64,000 bases of DNA from positions 4,278,001 to 4,342,000 of the forward strand of contig NZ_JACBZM010000001.1 of assembly GCF_013408525.1 (NCBI RefSeq), read 5' to 3'. Of this stretch, positions 55,040-64,000 are shown piece by piece. This DNA is from Nocardioides aromaticivorans (GTDB lineage Bacteria > Actinomycetota > Actinomycetes > Propionibacteriales > Nocardioidaceae). How positions within the stretch are numbered: the first letter of the stretch is position 1; each line of letters opens with the position of its first letter. Below the pieces are notes generated by a model. That model saw nothing but the letters and a program-made list of their open reading frames with translations, had not been told where the DNA came from and ran no database searches. The translations under genes were made by a program, and so were the position numbers.

Positions 55040-57229
55040 TCAAGAAAGGATCTCTGCGTCGGCCAGGCCGAGCCGGTCGAGGATCCACGCCAGGCTGAAC
55101 GCACGGTCCTCCCAGGCGCGGTAGCGCCCGGACACCCCGCCGTGCCCCGCCGCCATCTCGGTGCGCAGCAGCACGTCCGCGTGCGGCGCCCGGTCGCGCA
55201 GGCGGGCGACCCACTTGGCGGGCTCGACGTAGAGGACCCGGGTGTCGTTGAGCGACGTCTCGGCCAGGATCGGCGGGTAGGGGAGGTCGGCGACGTTCTC
55301 GTAGGGGGCGTAGCCGGCGATCCGCTCGTAGGCCACCGGGTCGGCGGACGGGTTGCCCCACTCGTCGTACTCGGGGACGGTCAGGGGGAGCGTGGCGTCG
55401 AGCATCGTGGTGAGGGTGTCGACGAACGGTACGCCGGCGACGAACCCGCCGAACGCCTCCGGCGCCTGGTTGGCGACGGCCCCGATGAGCAGGCCGCCGG
55501 CGCTGGCGCCCTCGCCGACGATGCGCTCGGGCGTGGTCCAGCCGGTCTCGACGAGGTGGCGCGCGGCCGCGATGAAGTCGTCGAAGGTGTGCTGCTTGTG
55601 CTCGAGCTTGCCGTCGTCGTACCAGCGGCGGCCCATCTCTCCGCCGCCGCGGATGTGCGCGATGGCGAAGGCGGCGCCCCGGTCCAGGGTCGAGAGCCGG
55701 GCGACGGAGAAGTAGGGGTCCATCGAGGCCTCGTAGGCGCCGTAGCCGTAGAGGTGGACGGGCACCGGTTCGGTGCCCGACTCGCCGCGCACGCCCTTGC
55801 GCACGACCAGCGAGATCGGGACCTCGACGCCGCCGGTGGACGGCGCCCAGAGGCGGTGCTCCTCGTAGTCGTCGGGGTCGTAGCCGCCGAGGACCGGGGC
55901 CTGCTTGCGCAGCACGAGCTCGCCGGTGCGCAGGTCGTGGTCGTAGACCGCCGACGGGCGGGCGAGGCTGCCCATGCCGACCCGGATGGTCGGCTGCTCC
56001 CACGCCGGGTTGTTGCCGGCGCCGACGGTCGCGAGCTCGCCGGGGAACTCCACGAACCGGTCCGCGGCGATCGGCGCCGCGGGATCGTCGGAGAGGGTGA
56101 GCACCCGGACCTGGCTGCTGCCGTTGCTGCGCTGCTGCACCACGAGGTGGTCGGCGAAGGCGTCGACGTCCTCGAGCCGGACGGCGGGATCGTGGGGGAG
56201 GAGTGGCACCCATCCGGAGGCCGGGGTGGGGACGGCGGGGGCGAGGCCGAGCTCGAACTCGGGGCCGTTCGCGTTGTGCAGCACGAGGAAGTGGTCCTGG
56301 CCGCCGATGACCGCGTGCTCCAGCGAGTACTCGACGCCGTCGGTGCGAGCGGCGAACAGCTGCGGCTGCGCGTGCGGGTCGGTGGCGTCGAGGACGTGGA
56401 ACTCGGAGGTGGTCTTCGAGCTCGCCGCGACCACGACGTAGCGGCGGCTGCGGGTGCGGCCGACCCCGACGAAGTAGCGGCCATCGGGCTCGTGGAAGAC
56501 CAGCTCGTCGTCGGCCTGGGCGGTGCCGAGCCGGTGCCGCCAGACCTTGTCGGGACGCCAGGCCTCGTCGACGGTCGTGTAGTAGAAGTGGTCGGCCGCG
56601 CCGGACTCCGGCGCCGCGCCCCAGGTGACGCCGCCCATCACGTCGGTGAGCACGTCCTCGTGCAGCTCGCGGGTCGCGAGGTCGAGCACGCGGACGGTGT
56701 AGCGCTCGTCGCCGACGACGTCGGTCGCGTAGGCGAGCAGCCGGTCGTCGGGGCTCACCGAGGAGCCGCCGAGGGAGAAGAACTCGTGGCCCTCGGCCAG
56801 CTCGTCGAGGTCGAGCAGCGTCTCCTCGCCGGGCAGCGCGGGCTGGTCCGGCCTCGCGTCGGCCGCAGGCTGCGGGGGAGTCCAGTCGTCCGGGTCGGTC
56901 ACCGGGACGCGGCACGTGGCGCCGTACTGGCGGCCCTCGAAGGAGCGCCCGTAGTACCAGTACCCGCGCACGCGGGTCGGCACGGAGAGGTCGGTCTCGA
57001 GGGTGCGGGCCTTGATCTCGTCGAAGATCCGGCCGCGGAGGTCGGCGAGGTGGGCCGTGCGCGCCTGGGTCCAGGCGTTCTCGGCCTCGAGGTAGGCGAT
57101 CACCTCGGGGTCGTCCTTCGCCCGCAGCCACTCGTACTCGTCGGTGCGGGTGTGGCCGTGCAGCGTCGTGGTGACGGGGCGCTGGTCGGCACGGGGCGGG
57201 ACGGACGGTGCGGACGGTGCATCGGACAT
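55040..57229 (-). CDS. Oligopeptidase B-like S9 prolyl oligopeptidase family peptidase
   Basis: This 729-residue serine peptidase has an N-terminal seven-blade propeller region (about residues 15-440) and a C-terminal alpha/beta-hydrolase domain. The nucleophile is in RIVGEGASAGGLLIGAVANQ (Ser near residue 566). Catalytic Asp and His would lie in the later TSLNDTRVLYVEPAKWVARL and EMAAGHGGVSGRYR (His near 699). Oligopeptidase B cleaves after basic residues in short peptides. There is no signal peptide. TAGCGT ends 7 bases before the ATG, fitting leaderless transcription. It starts 10 bases from the dinB stop, so it follows dinB on the same strand. Confidence 0.94.
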   Translation of the reverse strand: MSDAPSAPSVPPRADQRPVTTTLHGHTRTDEYEWLRAKDDPEVIAYLEAENAWTQARTAHLADLRGRIFDEIKARTLETDLSVPTRVRGYWYYGRSFEGRQYGATCRVPVTDPDDWTPPQPAADARPDQPALPGEETLLDLDELAEGHEFFSLGGSSVSPDDRLLAYATDVVGDERYTVRVLDLATRELHEDVLTDVMGGVTWGAAPESGAADHFYYTTVDEAWRPDKVWRHRLGTAQADDELVFHEPDGRYFVGVGRTRSRRYVVVAASSKTTSEFHVLDATDPHAQPQLFAARTDGVEYSLEHAVIGGQDHFLVLHNANGPEFELGLAPAVPTPASGWVPLLPHDPAVRLEDVDAFADHLVVQQRSNGSSQVRVLTLSDDPAAPIAADRFVEFPGELATVGAGNNPAWEQPTIRVGMGSLARPSAVYDHDLRTGELVLRKQAPVLGGYDPDDYEEHRLWAPSTGGVEVPISLVVRKGVRGESGTEPVPVHLYGYGAYEASMDPYFSVARLSTLDRGAAFAIAHIRGGGEMGRRWYDDGKLEHKQHTFDDFIAAARHLVETGWTTPERIVGEGASAGGLLIGAVANQAPEAFGGFVAGVPFVDTLTTMLDATLPLTVPEYDEWGNPSADPVAYERIAGYAPYENVADLPYPPILAETSLNDTRVLYVEPAKWVARLRDRAPHADVLLRTEMAAGHGGVSGRYRAWEDRAFSLAWILDRLGLADAEILS

Positions 57230-57239
57230 GCGCCGAACG

Positions 57240-58604
<1,365 letters not shown>

Positions 58605-58610
58605 GGCGCA

Positions 58611-58616
58611 ACGCTA
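58611..58616 (-). promoter_or_regulatory. Putative -10 element of leaderless dinB promoter
   Basis: TAGCGT on the minus strand ends six bases before the GTG at 58604. Confidence 0.48.
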
Positions 58617-58736
58617 GTCGGCTCCACCCCCAGAACCGTCCCCTGACCCTCCCCAGGGCACCGCCGCGAGGGTGCCCTGCACAGGCGGCCGCGCGGACCG
58701 GCGTGCGTGTCGGGCCTGCCGGCGAGGTTTCCGGTC

Positions 58737-59756
58737 ATGACGACCACACCCGACGCACCCCTGCACCTGACCGCCCGCAGCCCCGAGGACCTCCTGGCCA
58801 TGGCGCCGGTGGTCCTCGGGTTCTGGCCCGACGACTCCGTCGTGATGATGACCTTCGGGGCGCTGCGCCCCTTCCACGCCCGGCTGCCGCTGCCGCCGGC
58901 CGACGAGCTCGACGCGTGCGGGCTCCTCGAGGTGGAGGAGTGCCTGCTCGGCCCTGCCGAGCGCCACGGCGTGCAGGCCGTGGTGCTGCTGTACTTCACC
59001 GACGACCCGGGCCGGGCCGGCCTCGTCCACGCCGCGCTGCGTGAGGGCTGCCGGGCCCGCGGGATCGGGGTGGTGGTCGCGATCGTGGCCGACGGCGCCG
59101 ACTACTCCGTGGTCGGTGCGGACGGCGCGCTCGGGCCGCGGACGTCGTACGACGTGACGGCGCACCCGTTCGTCGTGCAGGCCCTCGTGGAGGGCCGGAT
59201 CGCCCACCGGACCCGCGCCGACATGGTCGCCTCCCTCGAGACGGAGCCGGCCCTGGCGGCGCCGGTCCTCGAGCAGCTCCACGAGGGCGGGTGGGAGGAC
59301 ACGGACCCACCGCTCGGTGCCCGGGCGGTCCGGCGCCACGGCAACTGGGTGGAGGCCACCGTGCGGCTGGCCACCGAGACCGGCGAGCTGCCGGGAGCGA
59401 GGCGCCTCGCCCGGTTGCTCTGGGCGCTGCAGGTGCCCCGGATCCGTGACGCGGCCTGGTCGGCGCTCGACCGCGCGACGGCGCCCCGCCACGTGTGGCT
59501 CTGGACGGAGGTCCTGCGCCGGACGCCCGACGACCTGGCCGCGGCGCCCGGCGTCCTGCTCGGGCTGGCCGCGTGGCAGGCCGGCGACGGCGCCCTGGCC
59601 TGGGCGGCGGTCGACCGGTGCCGCCGGGCCGACCCCGACTGCCGGCTGGCCGACTTCCTCGCGACCCTGCTGGAGGAGGCGGTGCCACCGGACGCGTGGA
59701 CCGGCACCGTCGACTGGGCGTCCGGGCTCCCGCCGGCGGCGGGGGACCCCCGCTAG
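58737..59756 (+). CDS. DUF4192-domain protein
   Basis: This 339-residue actinobacterial protein has the DUF4192 hallmarks: LHLTARSPEDLLAMAPVVLG, FWPDDSVVMMTFGALRPFHA, QAVVLLYFTDDPGRAGLVHA and YSVVGADGALGPRTSYDVTA. Later parts have PRIRDAAWSALDRATAPRHV and GLAAWQAGDGALAWAAVDRC, helical repeats near the C-terminus. No function is known for the family. GAGG lies 9 bases before the ATG at 58737, chosen over an in-frame start at 58707. It is followed at 9 bases by the glutamate-cysteine ligase-like gene. Confidence 0.9.
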   Translation: MTTTPDAPLHLTARSPEDLLAMAPVVLGFWPDDSVVMMTFGALRPFHARLPLPPADELDACGLLEVEECLLGPAERHGVQAVVLLYFTDDPGRAGLVHAALREGCRARGIGVVVAIVADGADYSVVGADGALGPRTSYDVTAHPFVVQALVEGRIAHRTRADMVASLETEPALAAPVLEQLHEGGWEDTDPPLGARAVRRHGNWVEATVRLATETGELPGARRLARLLWALQVPRIRDAAWSALDRATAPRHVWLWTEVLRRTPDDLAAAPGVLLGLAAWQAGDGALAWAAVDRCRRADPDCRLADFLATLLEEAVPPDAWTGTVDWASGLPPAAGDPR

Positions 59757-59759
59757 TGT
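59754..59759 (+). promoter_or_regulatory. Putative -10 element of leaderless glutamate-cysteine ligase-like gene
   Basis: TAGTGT ends six bases before the ATG at 59766. Its first three bases are the stop codon of the DUF4192 gene. Confidence 0.42.
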
Positions 59760-59765
59760 CGGTGC

Positions 59766-61226
59766 ATGGGTGATGACGTCGCCGCACAGGAGTTCACACC
59801 TGCCGACCGGACCCGCTACCGGGAGAAGGTCCGGCGCTGCCTCGACGTGTTCGAGCGGATGCTGCGCGAGTCCGCCTTCGACACCGACGACCCGTGGACC
59901 GGCATCGAGGTCGAGCTCAACCTCGTCGACGAGGCGGGCGACCCCGCCCTGCGCAACGACGAGGTGCTCGACGCGATCGCCGACCCCGGCTTCCAGACCG
60001 AGCTCGGCCAGTTCAACATCGAGCTCAACCTCCCGCCGGGCCCGCTCGCCGACGGTGGCCTGACAGCCTGCGAGGAGCGGCTGCGCACCAGCCTCAACGC
60101 GGCCGAGGAGCGGGCCGCGGCGATCGGTGCCCACCAGGTCATGATCGGCATCCTGCCGACGCTCGCGCCGGAGCACCTCACGGCCGAGGCGATCAGCGCC
60201 AACCCGCGCTACCGGCTGCTCAGCGAGCAGATCCTCGGTGCGCGCGGCGAGGACATCATGATCGACATCCACGGCGTCGAGCGGCTGCAGACCACCGTCG
60301 ACACGATCATGCCGGAGGCGGCGTGCACCAGCACGCAGTTCCACGTCCAGGTGAGCCCGGAGCGTTTCGCGTCGTACTGGAACGCCTCCCAGGCCATCGC
60401 CGGCGTGCAGATCGCGGTCGGCGCCAATGCGCCGTACCTCCTCGGCAAGCACCTGTGGGCGGAGACGCGGATCCCGTTGTTCGAGCAGGCGACCGACACC
60501 CGCGCCGAGGAGCTCAAGGCGCAGGGGGTGCGCCCGCGGGTGTGGTTCGGCGAGCGGTGGATCACGTCGGTGTTCGACCTGTTCGAGGAGAACGTCCGCT
60601 ACTTCCCGGCGCTGCTCCCGGTGATCGACGAGGAGGACCCGCTGACGGTCCTGGAGGCCGGCGGGACGCCGAACCTCTCCGAGCTGCGCCTCCACAACGG
60701 CACGATCTACCGCTGGAACCGGCCGGTCTACGACATCAGCGGCGGGCTGCCGCACCTGCGCGTCGAGAACCGGATCCTCGCCGCGGGGCCGACGGTGGTC
60801 GACACGGTGGCCAACGCCGCCTTCTACTTCGGCCTGGTCCGGGCGCTCGCCGAGAACGAGCGGCCGCTGTGGTCGCAGATGTCCTTCAGCGCAGCGGAGG
60901 AGAACTTCCACACCGCGGCCGAGCACGGCATCGACGCCGAGGTCTACTGGCCCGGCGTCGGCCGGGTGCGGGCCACCGAGCTGGTCCTGCGTCGGCTGCT
61001 GCCGCTCGCCCACGAGGGCCTGGCCGCGTGGGGCGTCAGCGCCGAGGAGGCCCACCGCTATCTCGACCTCATCGAGCAGCGCTGCCTGGCCGGCACCAAC
61101 GGTGCGGACTGGTTCGCGCGGCAGATGCAGCAGCGTCGCGACGAGGACCGGTACGACGCCCTGCGCGCCGTGCTCGGCGACTACCGCGCCCGGATGCACG
61201 ACAACCAGCCGGTCCACACCTGGTAA
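59766..61226 (+). CDS. Glutamate-cysteine ligase family 2-like protein
   Basis: This 486-residue enzyme has the GCS2 fold: TGIEVELNLVDEAGDPALRN, QTELGQFNIELNLPPGPLAD with the metal- and glutamate-binding acids, the central STQFHVQVSPERFASYWNAS, and the HLRVENRILAAGPTVVDTVA catalytic part (about residues 335-355). Family members ligate an amino acid to glutamate at the gamma-carboxyl. Candidates in actinobacteria include gamma-glutamylcysteine for ergothioneine-type pathways or an unrelated dipeptide. No egt genes are adjacent. TAGTGT six bases before the ATG suggests a leaderless mRNA despite the close upstream gene. Confidence 0.88.
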   Translation: MGDDVAAQEFTPADRTRYREKVRRCLDVFERMLRESAFDTDDPWTGIEVELNLVDEAGDPALRNDEVLDAIADPGFQTELGQFNIELNLPPGPLADGGLTACEERLRTSLNAAEERAAAIGAHQVMIGILPTLAPEHLTAEAISANPRYRLLSEQILGARGEDIMIDIHGVERLQTTVDTIMPEAACTSTQFHVQVSPERFASYWNASQAIAGVQIAVGANAPYLLGKHLWAETRIPLFEQATDTRAEELKAQGVRPRVWFGERWITSVFDLFEENVRYFPALLPVIDEEDPLTVLEAGGTPNLSELRLHNGTIYRWNRPVYDISGGLPHLRVENRILAAGPTVVDTVANAAFYFGLVRALAENERPLWSQMSFSAAEENFHTAAEHGIDAEVYWPGVGRVRATELVLRRLLPLAHEGLAAWGVSAEEAHRYLDLIEQRCLAGTNGADWFARQMQQRRDEDRYDALRAVLGDYRARMHDNQPVHTW

Positions 61227-61245
61227 CGGCCCCGGTCGGACCCGA

Positions 61246-61683
61246 TCAGGCCTGGGGATCGGGCCGGACCCGTGCCCACACCTGCCCGGCGCCGGAGCGG
61301 GGGTCGCGCCACGAGCGCCGGGTGATGACGACGAGGTCGAGGCGCACCCCGAGCTCGCCCGACGCGGCGGTGACGGCAGCCGCCCACGCCAGGTCCTCCT
61401 CGTCGTGCCCGTCCGGCATCCGGGTCAGCCACACCAGCGGCACCCTGCCCTCCGCGAGGTGGTGGCGCGCCATCGTCTCCACGACCTCGGTCCGCAGGGC
61501 GAGGTCGAAGCGGTCGTCGGGCCCCAGCTCGAGCCGGCGGACCTCGCCGCGCGGGATGCCGACGTGGAGCACGGCGGGATGGGTCCGGCGGCGCTCGGCG
61601 AGGGCGTGGTCGCGGACCGCTCCCCGCAGCACCCGCCGGAGCAGGGAGGGGAGCGGCTCCTGGATGCCGGGACCGGTCGCCAT
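61246..61683 (-). CDS. Hypothetical protein
   Basis: This 145-residue soluble protein begins MATGPGIQEPLPSLLRRVLR. It has RTEVVETMARHHLAEGRVPL, VWLTRMPDGHDEEDLAWAAA and VRLDLVVITRRSWRDPRSGA. It resembles a small actinobacterial family of unknown role with a conserved tryptophan/arginine C-terminus. There is no signal peptide or membrane helix. It is convergent with the ligase-like gene (20 bases) and divergent from the rhodanese gene. Confidence 0.68.
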   Translation of the reverse strand: MATGPGIQEPLPSLLRRVLRGAVRDHALAERRRTHPAVLHVGIPRGEVRRLELGPDDRFDLALRTEVVETMARHHLAEGRVPLVWLTRMPDGHDEEDLAWAAAVTAASGELGVRLDLVVITRRSWRDPRSGAGQVWARVRPDPQA

Positions 61684-61752
61684 GCGGGTGAGCCTGCCCG
61701 ATCCGCCCGCGTCGTGCGGACGTCCTCCACAGCCTCGGTCCGGCCGGCCGGA

Positions 61753-61758
61753 TAGGTT
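61753..61758 (+). promoter_or_regulatory. Putative -10 element of leaderless sulfurtransferase gene
   Basis: TAGGTT ends six bases before the ATG at 61765, with no ribosome binding site. Confidence 0.48.
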
Positions 61759-61764
61759 GCGGTC

Positions 61765-62580
61765 ATGACCTCGCCCCTCATCGGTGTCGACGAGCTGGCC
61801 GCACGACTCGGGGAGGTCACGGTCCTCGACGTGCGCTACCGGATGGGCGGCCCGCCCGGCCCCGACGAGTACGCCGCCGGCCACGTCCCCGGAGCCGTGT
61901 TCGTCGACCTGGACACCGCGCTCGCGGCGCCACCCGGGCCGCGGGGCCGGCACCCCCTGCCGGACGAGGAGGCGTTCGTCCGGGCCATGCGCGCCGCCGG
62001 CGTGCGCGACGACGGTCCGGTCGTCGTCTACGACGACTGGTCGGGCCACGCGGCCGCCCGCTGCTGGTGGCTGCTGCGCTTCCACGGGCACCGCGACGTC
62101 CGCGTCCTCGACGGCAGCTGGGCGGCCTGGCAGGCGGCCGGCCTGCCGGTCGAGCAGGGCGCGCCCGCCCCGGCGCCGGCGCCCGGGGACTTCACGGCAC
62201 GACCCGGCGCGATGCCGGCCGTCGACGCCACGACGGTCGCCGCGACGCAGGTCGTGATCGACGCGCGGGCGCCCGAGCGCTTCCGCGGCGAGGTCGAGCC
62301 GATCGACCCGGTGGCGGGCCACATCCCGGGCGCGGTCAACGTCCCCACGGCTCGCAACCTCGGCCCGGACGGCCGGTTCCTGCCGGCCGCCGGGCTGGCG
62401 GACGCCTACGCGGCGGTCGGCGCCGTCCCCGCAGCCGACGTCGCGGTCTACTGCGGGTCCGGCGTCACCGCCGCCCACGACGTCCTCGCGCTCGAGGTCG
62501 CCGGGGTGGCGGCGGCGCTCTACCCGGGCAGCTGGAGCGAGTGGGTCGCCGACCCGGCCCGCCCGGTGGAGACGGGCTGA
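61765..62580 (+). CDS. Two-domain rhodanese sulfurtransferase (thiosulfate or mercaptopyruvate type)
   Basis: This 271-residue protein has two rhodanese modules. The first (about residues 8-125) has VTVLDVRYRMGGPPGPDEYA, GHVPGAVFVDLDTALAAPPG and DDGPVVVYDDWSGHAAARCW, where the catalytic position is Asp and not Cys. The second (about 145-270) has VIDARAPERFRGEVEPIDPV, HIPGAVNVPTARNLGPDGRF and the active-site loop VYCGSGVTAAHDVLA with Cys near residue 231. The CGSGVTA loop is typical of mercaptopyruvate sulfurtransferase-like enzymes. It transfers sulfur to thiophilic acceptors. Confidence 0.94.
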   Translation: MTSPLIGVDELAARLGEVTVLDVRYRMGGPPGPDEYAAGHVPGAVFVDLDTALAAPPGPRGRHPLPDEEAFVRAMRAAGVRDDGPVVVYDDWSGHAAARCWWLLRFHGHRDVRVLDGSWAAWQAAGLPVEQGAPAPAPAPGDFTARPGAMPAVDATTVAATQVVIDARAPERFRGEVEPIDPVAGHIPGAVNVPTARNLGPDGRFLPAAGLADAYAAVGAVPAADVAVYCGSGVTAAHDVLALEVAGVAAALYPGSWSEWVADPARPVETG

Positions 62581-62608
62581 CGGTCCGGCTGGGCGCCCTG
62601 GCGCCGAC

Positions 62609-64000
62609 CTACCAGTGCACGCCGCGGAAGAGCTGGGCGAGCAGCATCTGCTCGGTCTCCCGGCGGTTCTCGGCCGGCGCCTCCTCGGCGGCGGCCGCAG
62701 CCTGCGAGGCCGGCTTCTGGCCCTTCGCCGCGGCGGAGTCGGGGAACACCTGGTAGGCCAGGTTGAGCACCCGGAACGCGGCCCGCGGCGCGATCGTGTG
62801 GGCCAGCTCGCCCGCCGTACCGAGGGCCGTGTTGATCTCGTGCGGCTTGTCCACGAGCGCCTTGATGACCGTGTCGGCGGCCTGCGCGGGCGAGATCGTG
62901 GGGAACTTGTCGTAGATCTTCGTGGGCGCGATCATCGGCGTCCGCACCAGCGGCATGTGCACGTTGGTGAAGGTGATGCCGTGGCCCACGACCTCGGAGG
63001 AGACCACGTTGCTCCACGCGTCGAGCGCCGCCTTGGAGGCGACGTAGGCGGAGAAGCGCGGCGGGTTGGTCTGCACGCCGATCGAGGAGATGTTGACGAT
63101 GTGGCCGGAGCGCTGCGCGTGCAGCTGCGGCATCAGGCCCATCACCAGGCGGATCGCGCCGAAGTAGTTGAGCTGCATGGTGCGCTCGAAGTCGTGGAAG
63201 CGGTCCTGCGACAGCTTGAGCGAGCGGCGGATCGAGCGGCCGGCGTTGTTGATCACGTAGTCGACGCTGGGCAGCTCGGCGACGAGCTGCTCGCAGAGCC
63301 GGTCGATCGCCTCGAGGTCGGAGAGGTCGCACGGGAACACGTAGGCCTGCCCGCCGCGCCCCTCGATGACCGCCTTGGTCTCCTCGAGCTTCTCCTTGCC
63401 GCGCGCGACGAGGACGGGGATGCCGCCGGCCTGGGCGACCTTGAGGGCCACCACCTTGCCGATGCCCGAGGAGGCACCCGTGATCACGACGGTCTTGTCC
63501 TTGAGCGCGGCGCGCGCCTTGGGGTCGCGCCCGACGGTGTCGTCGAGGTTCTCCTCCCAGTAGGACCACAGGGTCCGGACGTAGGTCTCCAGCGGCGGCA
63601 CGGAGATCCCGGAGCCGGCGAGCGCCTTCTCCGTGATCCGCGAGTCGAAGACCGACGGGAAGGACGTGTGCGCGAGCGCCTCGGCGGGCAGCCCGAGGCG
63701 GCCGAGGGTCTGGTCGAGGAGCAGCTGCGCCGGTGCGGTGCGGATCACGGCCGTCATCAGGTTCAGCGGCCGCAGCGAGCGCGGGACCAGCGACAGCGGG
63801 CCGGCCGTCACGTTGCGGCTCACCGGCGTCGCGAACCGGGGCGCACCGGCGGCGGCACAGAAGGCGTTGACCATGTCGACGACCGGCTGCGGCTCCGGGT
63901 TGACCAGGTGGAAGGCCTCGCCGTCGCGGTCGGGCAGGTGGCCGAGGTGGTCCATCGCCTTGGCGACGTAGTCGACCGGCACCACGTTGGTGTCGCCCAG
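62609..64000 (-). CDS. Two-domain SDR oxidoreductase, acyl-CoA reductase-like (5' end outside window)
   Basis: The visible 463 residues contain the end of an extended-SDR (epimerase-like/fatty acyl-CoA reductase) domain, with NVVPVDYVAKAMDHLGHLPD and GEAFHLVNPEPQPVVDMVNA. A complete classical SDR domain follows (about residues 165-400 of the visible part) with the cofactor motif VVITGASSGIGKVVALKVAQ, NNAG and the catalytic SSIGVQTNPPRFSAYVASKA (Ser, Tyr, Lys). The arrangement matches AcrA1 (Rv3391)-type acyl-CoA reductases of mycobacteria, which reduce fatty acyl-CoA to aldehyde or alcohol. The C-terminal alanine-rich tail ends in LAQLFRGVHW. The gene continues beyond the right edge. Confidence 0.92.
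   Translation of the reverse strand: MGDTNVVPVDYVAKAMDHLGHLPDRDGEAFHLVNPEPQPVVDMVNAFCAAAGAPRFATPVSRNVTAGPLSLVPRSLRPLNLMTAVIRTAPAQLLLDQTLGRLGLPAEALAHTSFPSVFDSRITEKALAGSGISVPPLETYVRTLWSYWEENLDDTVGRDPKARAALKDKTVVITGASSGIGKVVALKVAQAGGIPVLVARGKEKLEETKAVIEGRGGQAYVFPCDLSDLEAIDRLCEQLVAELPSVDYVINNAGRSIRRSLKLSQDRFHDFERTMQLNYFGAIRLVMGLMPQLHAQRSGHIVNISSIGVQTNPPRFSAYVASKAALDAWSNVVSSEVVGHGITFTNVHMPLVRTPMIAPTKIYDKFPTISPAQAADTVIKALVDKPHEINTALGTAGELAHTIAPRAAFRVLNLAYQVFPDSAAAKGQKPASQAAAAAEEAPAENRRETEQMLLAQLFRGVHW

Overview
The window is high-GC DNA with codon-position bias towards G/C, GTG starts, many 4-base GTGA/ATGA gene overlaps, and gene families typical of Actinomycetota: an AftD-like DUF3367 protein, DUF2613, DUF3068, DUF4192, DUF222/HNH (13E12-type) proteins and an FeS-type photolyase. 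The mix fits Nocardioides or a close relative in the Nocardioidaceae. That is an inference from gene content; no rRNA is present to confirm it. I saw no tRNA, rRNA, CRISPR array or insertion-sequence transposase.

Layout. Positions 1-2132 hold a polar amino-acid ABC importer on the minus strand, cut by the window edge. Positions 2335-6107 hold an acetyltransferase, a hotdog thioesterase and polA. Positions 6104-20035 are a cell-envelope polysaccharide/lipid locus: a flippase, an AftD-like giant glycosyltransferase, two more polytopic membrane proteins, a DUF2613 micro-protein, GT2 and GT4 glycosyltransferases, a DUF3068 protein, a condensation-fold acyltransferase and a methyltransferase. Positions 20054-22939 encode a secreted protein with 23 calcium-binding repeats. 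A methyltransferase, then rpsA with a strong terminator, then a GlxA-type regulator follow.

Positions 26.8-31.7 kb are an accessory patch of unrecognised proteins (one HEAT-repeat), partly lower in GC, with a 29-bp tandem array and a DUF222/HNH gene. A second, closely similar DUF222/HNH gene lies at 45.7-47.0 kb next to a different repeat array. Between them are a [4Fe-4S] photolyase, an unusual micro-peptide gene translationally coupled to a toroid-like protein, an M1 aminopeptidase, a SnoaL-like gene under a KstR-type operator, a DksA-like zinc finger, a TIG-domain metalloprotease with no visible signal peptide, and a small SNF2-type helicase operon. From 47.4 kb to the end the window holds a secreted sugar dehydrogenase-like protein, an AMP-forming ligase, coaE, a group-2-type sigma factor, an oligopeptidase B-like peptidase, dinB, a glutamate-cysteine ligase-like enzyme, a rhodanese and the 3' part of a two-domain acyl-CoA reductase-like gene.

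Two themes cross the window. First, about 15 genes lacking a Shine-Dalgarno sequence have a TANNNT hexamer ending 6-8 bases before the start codon, which is the signature of leaderless transcription. Second, polA, rpsA and coaE, which are neighbours in mycobacteria, are separated here by about 18 kb and 28 kb of envelope and accessory genes.
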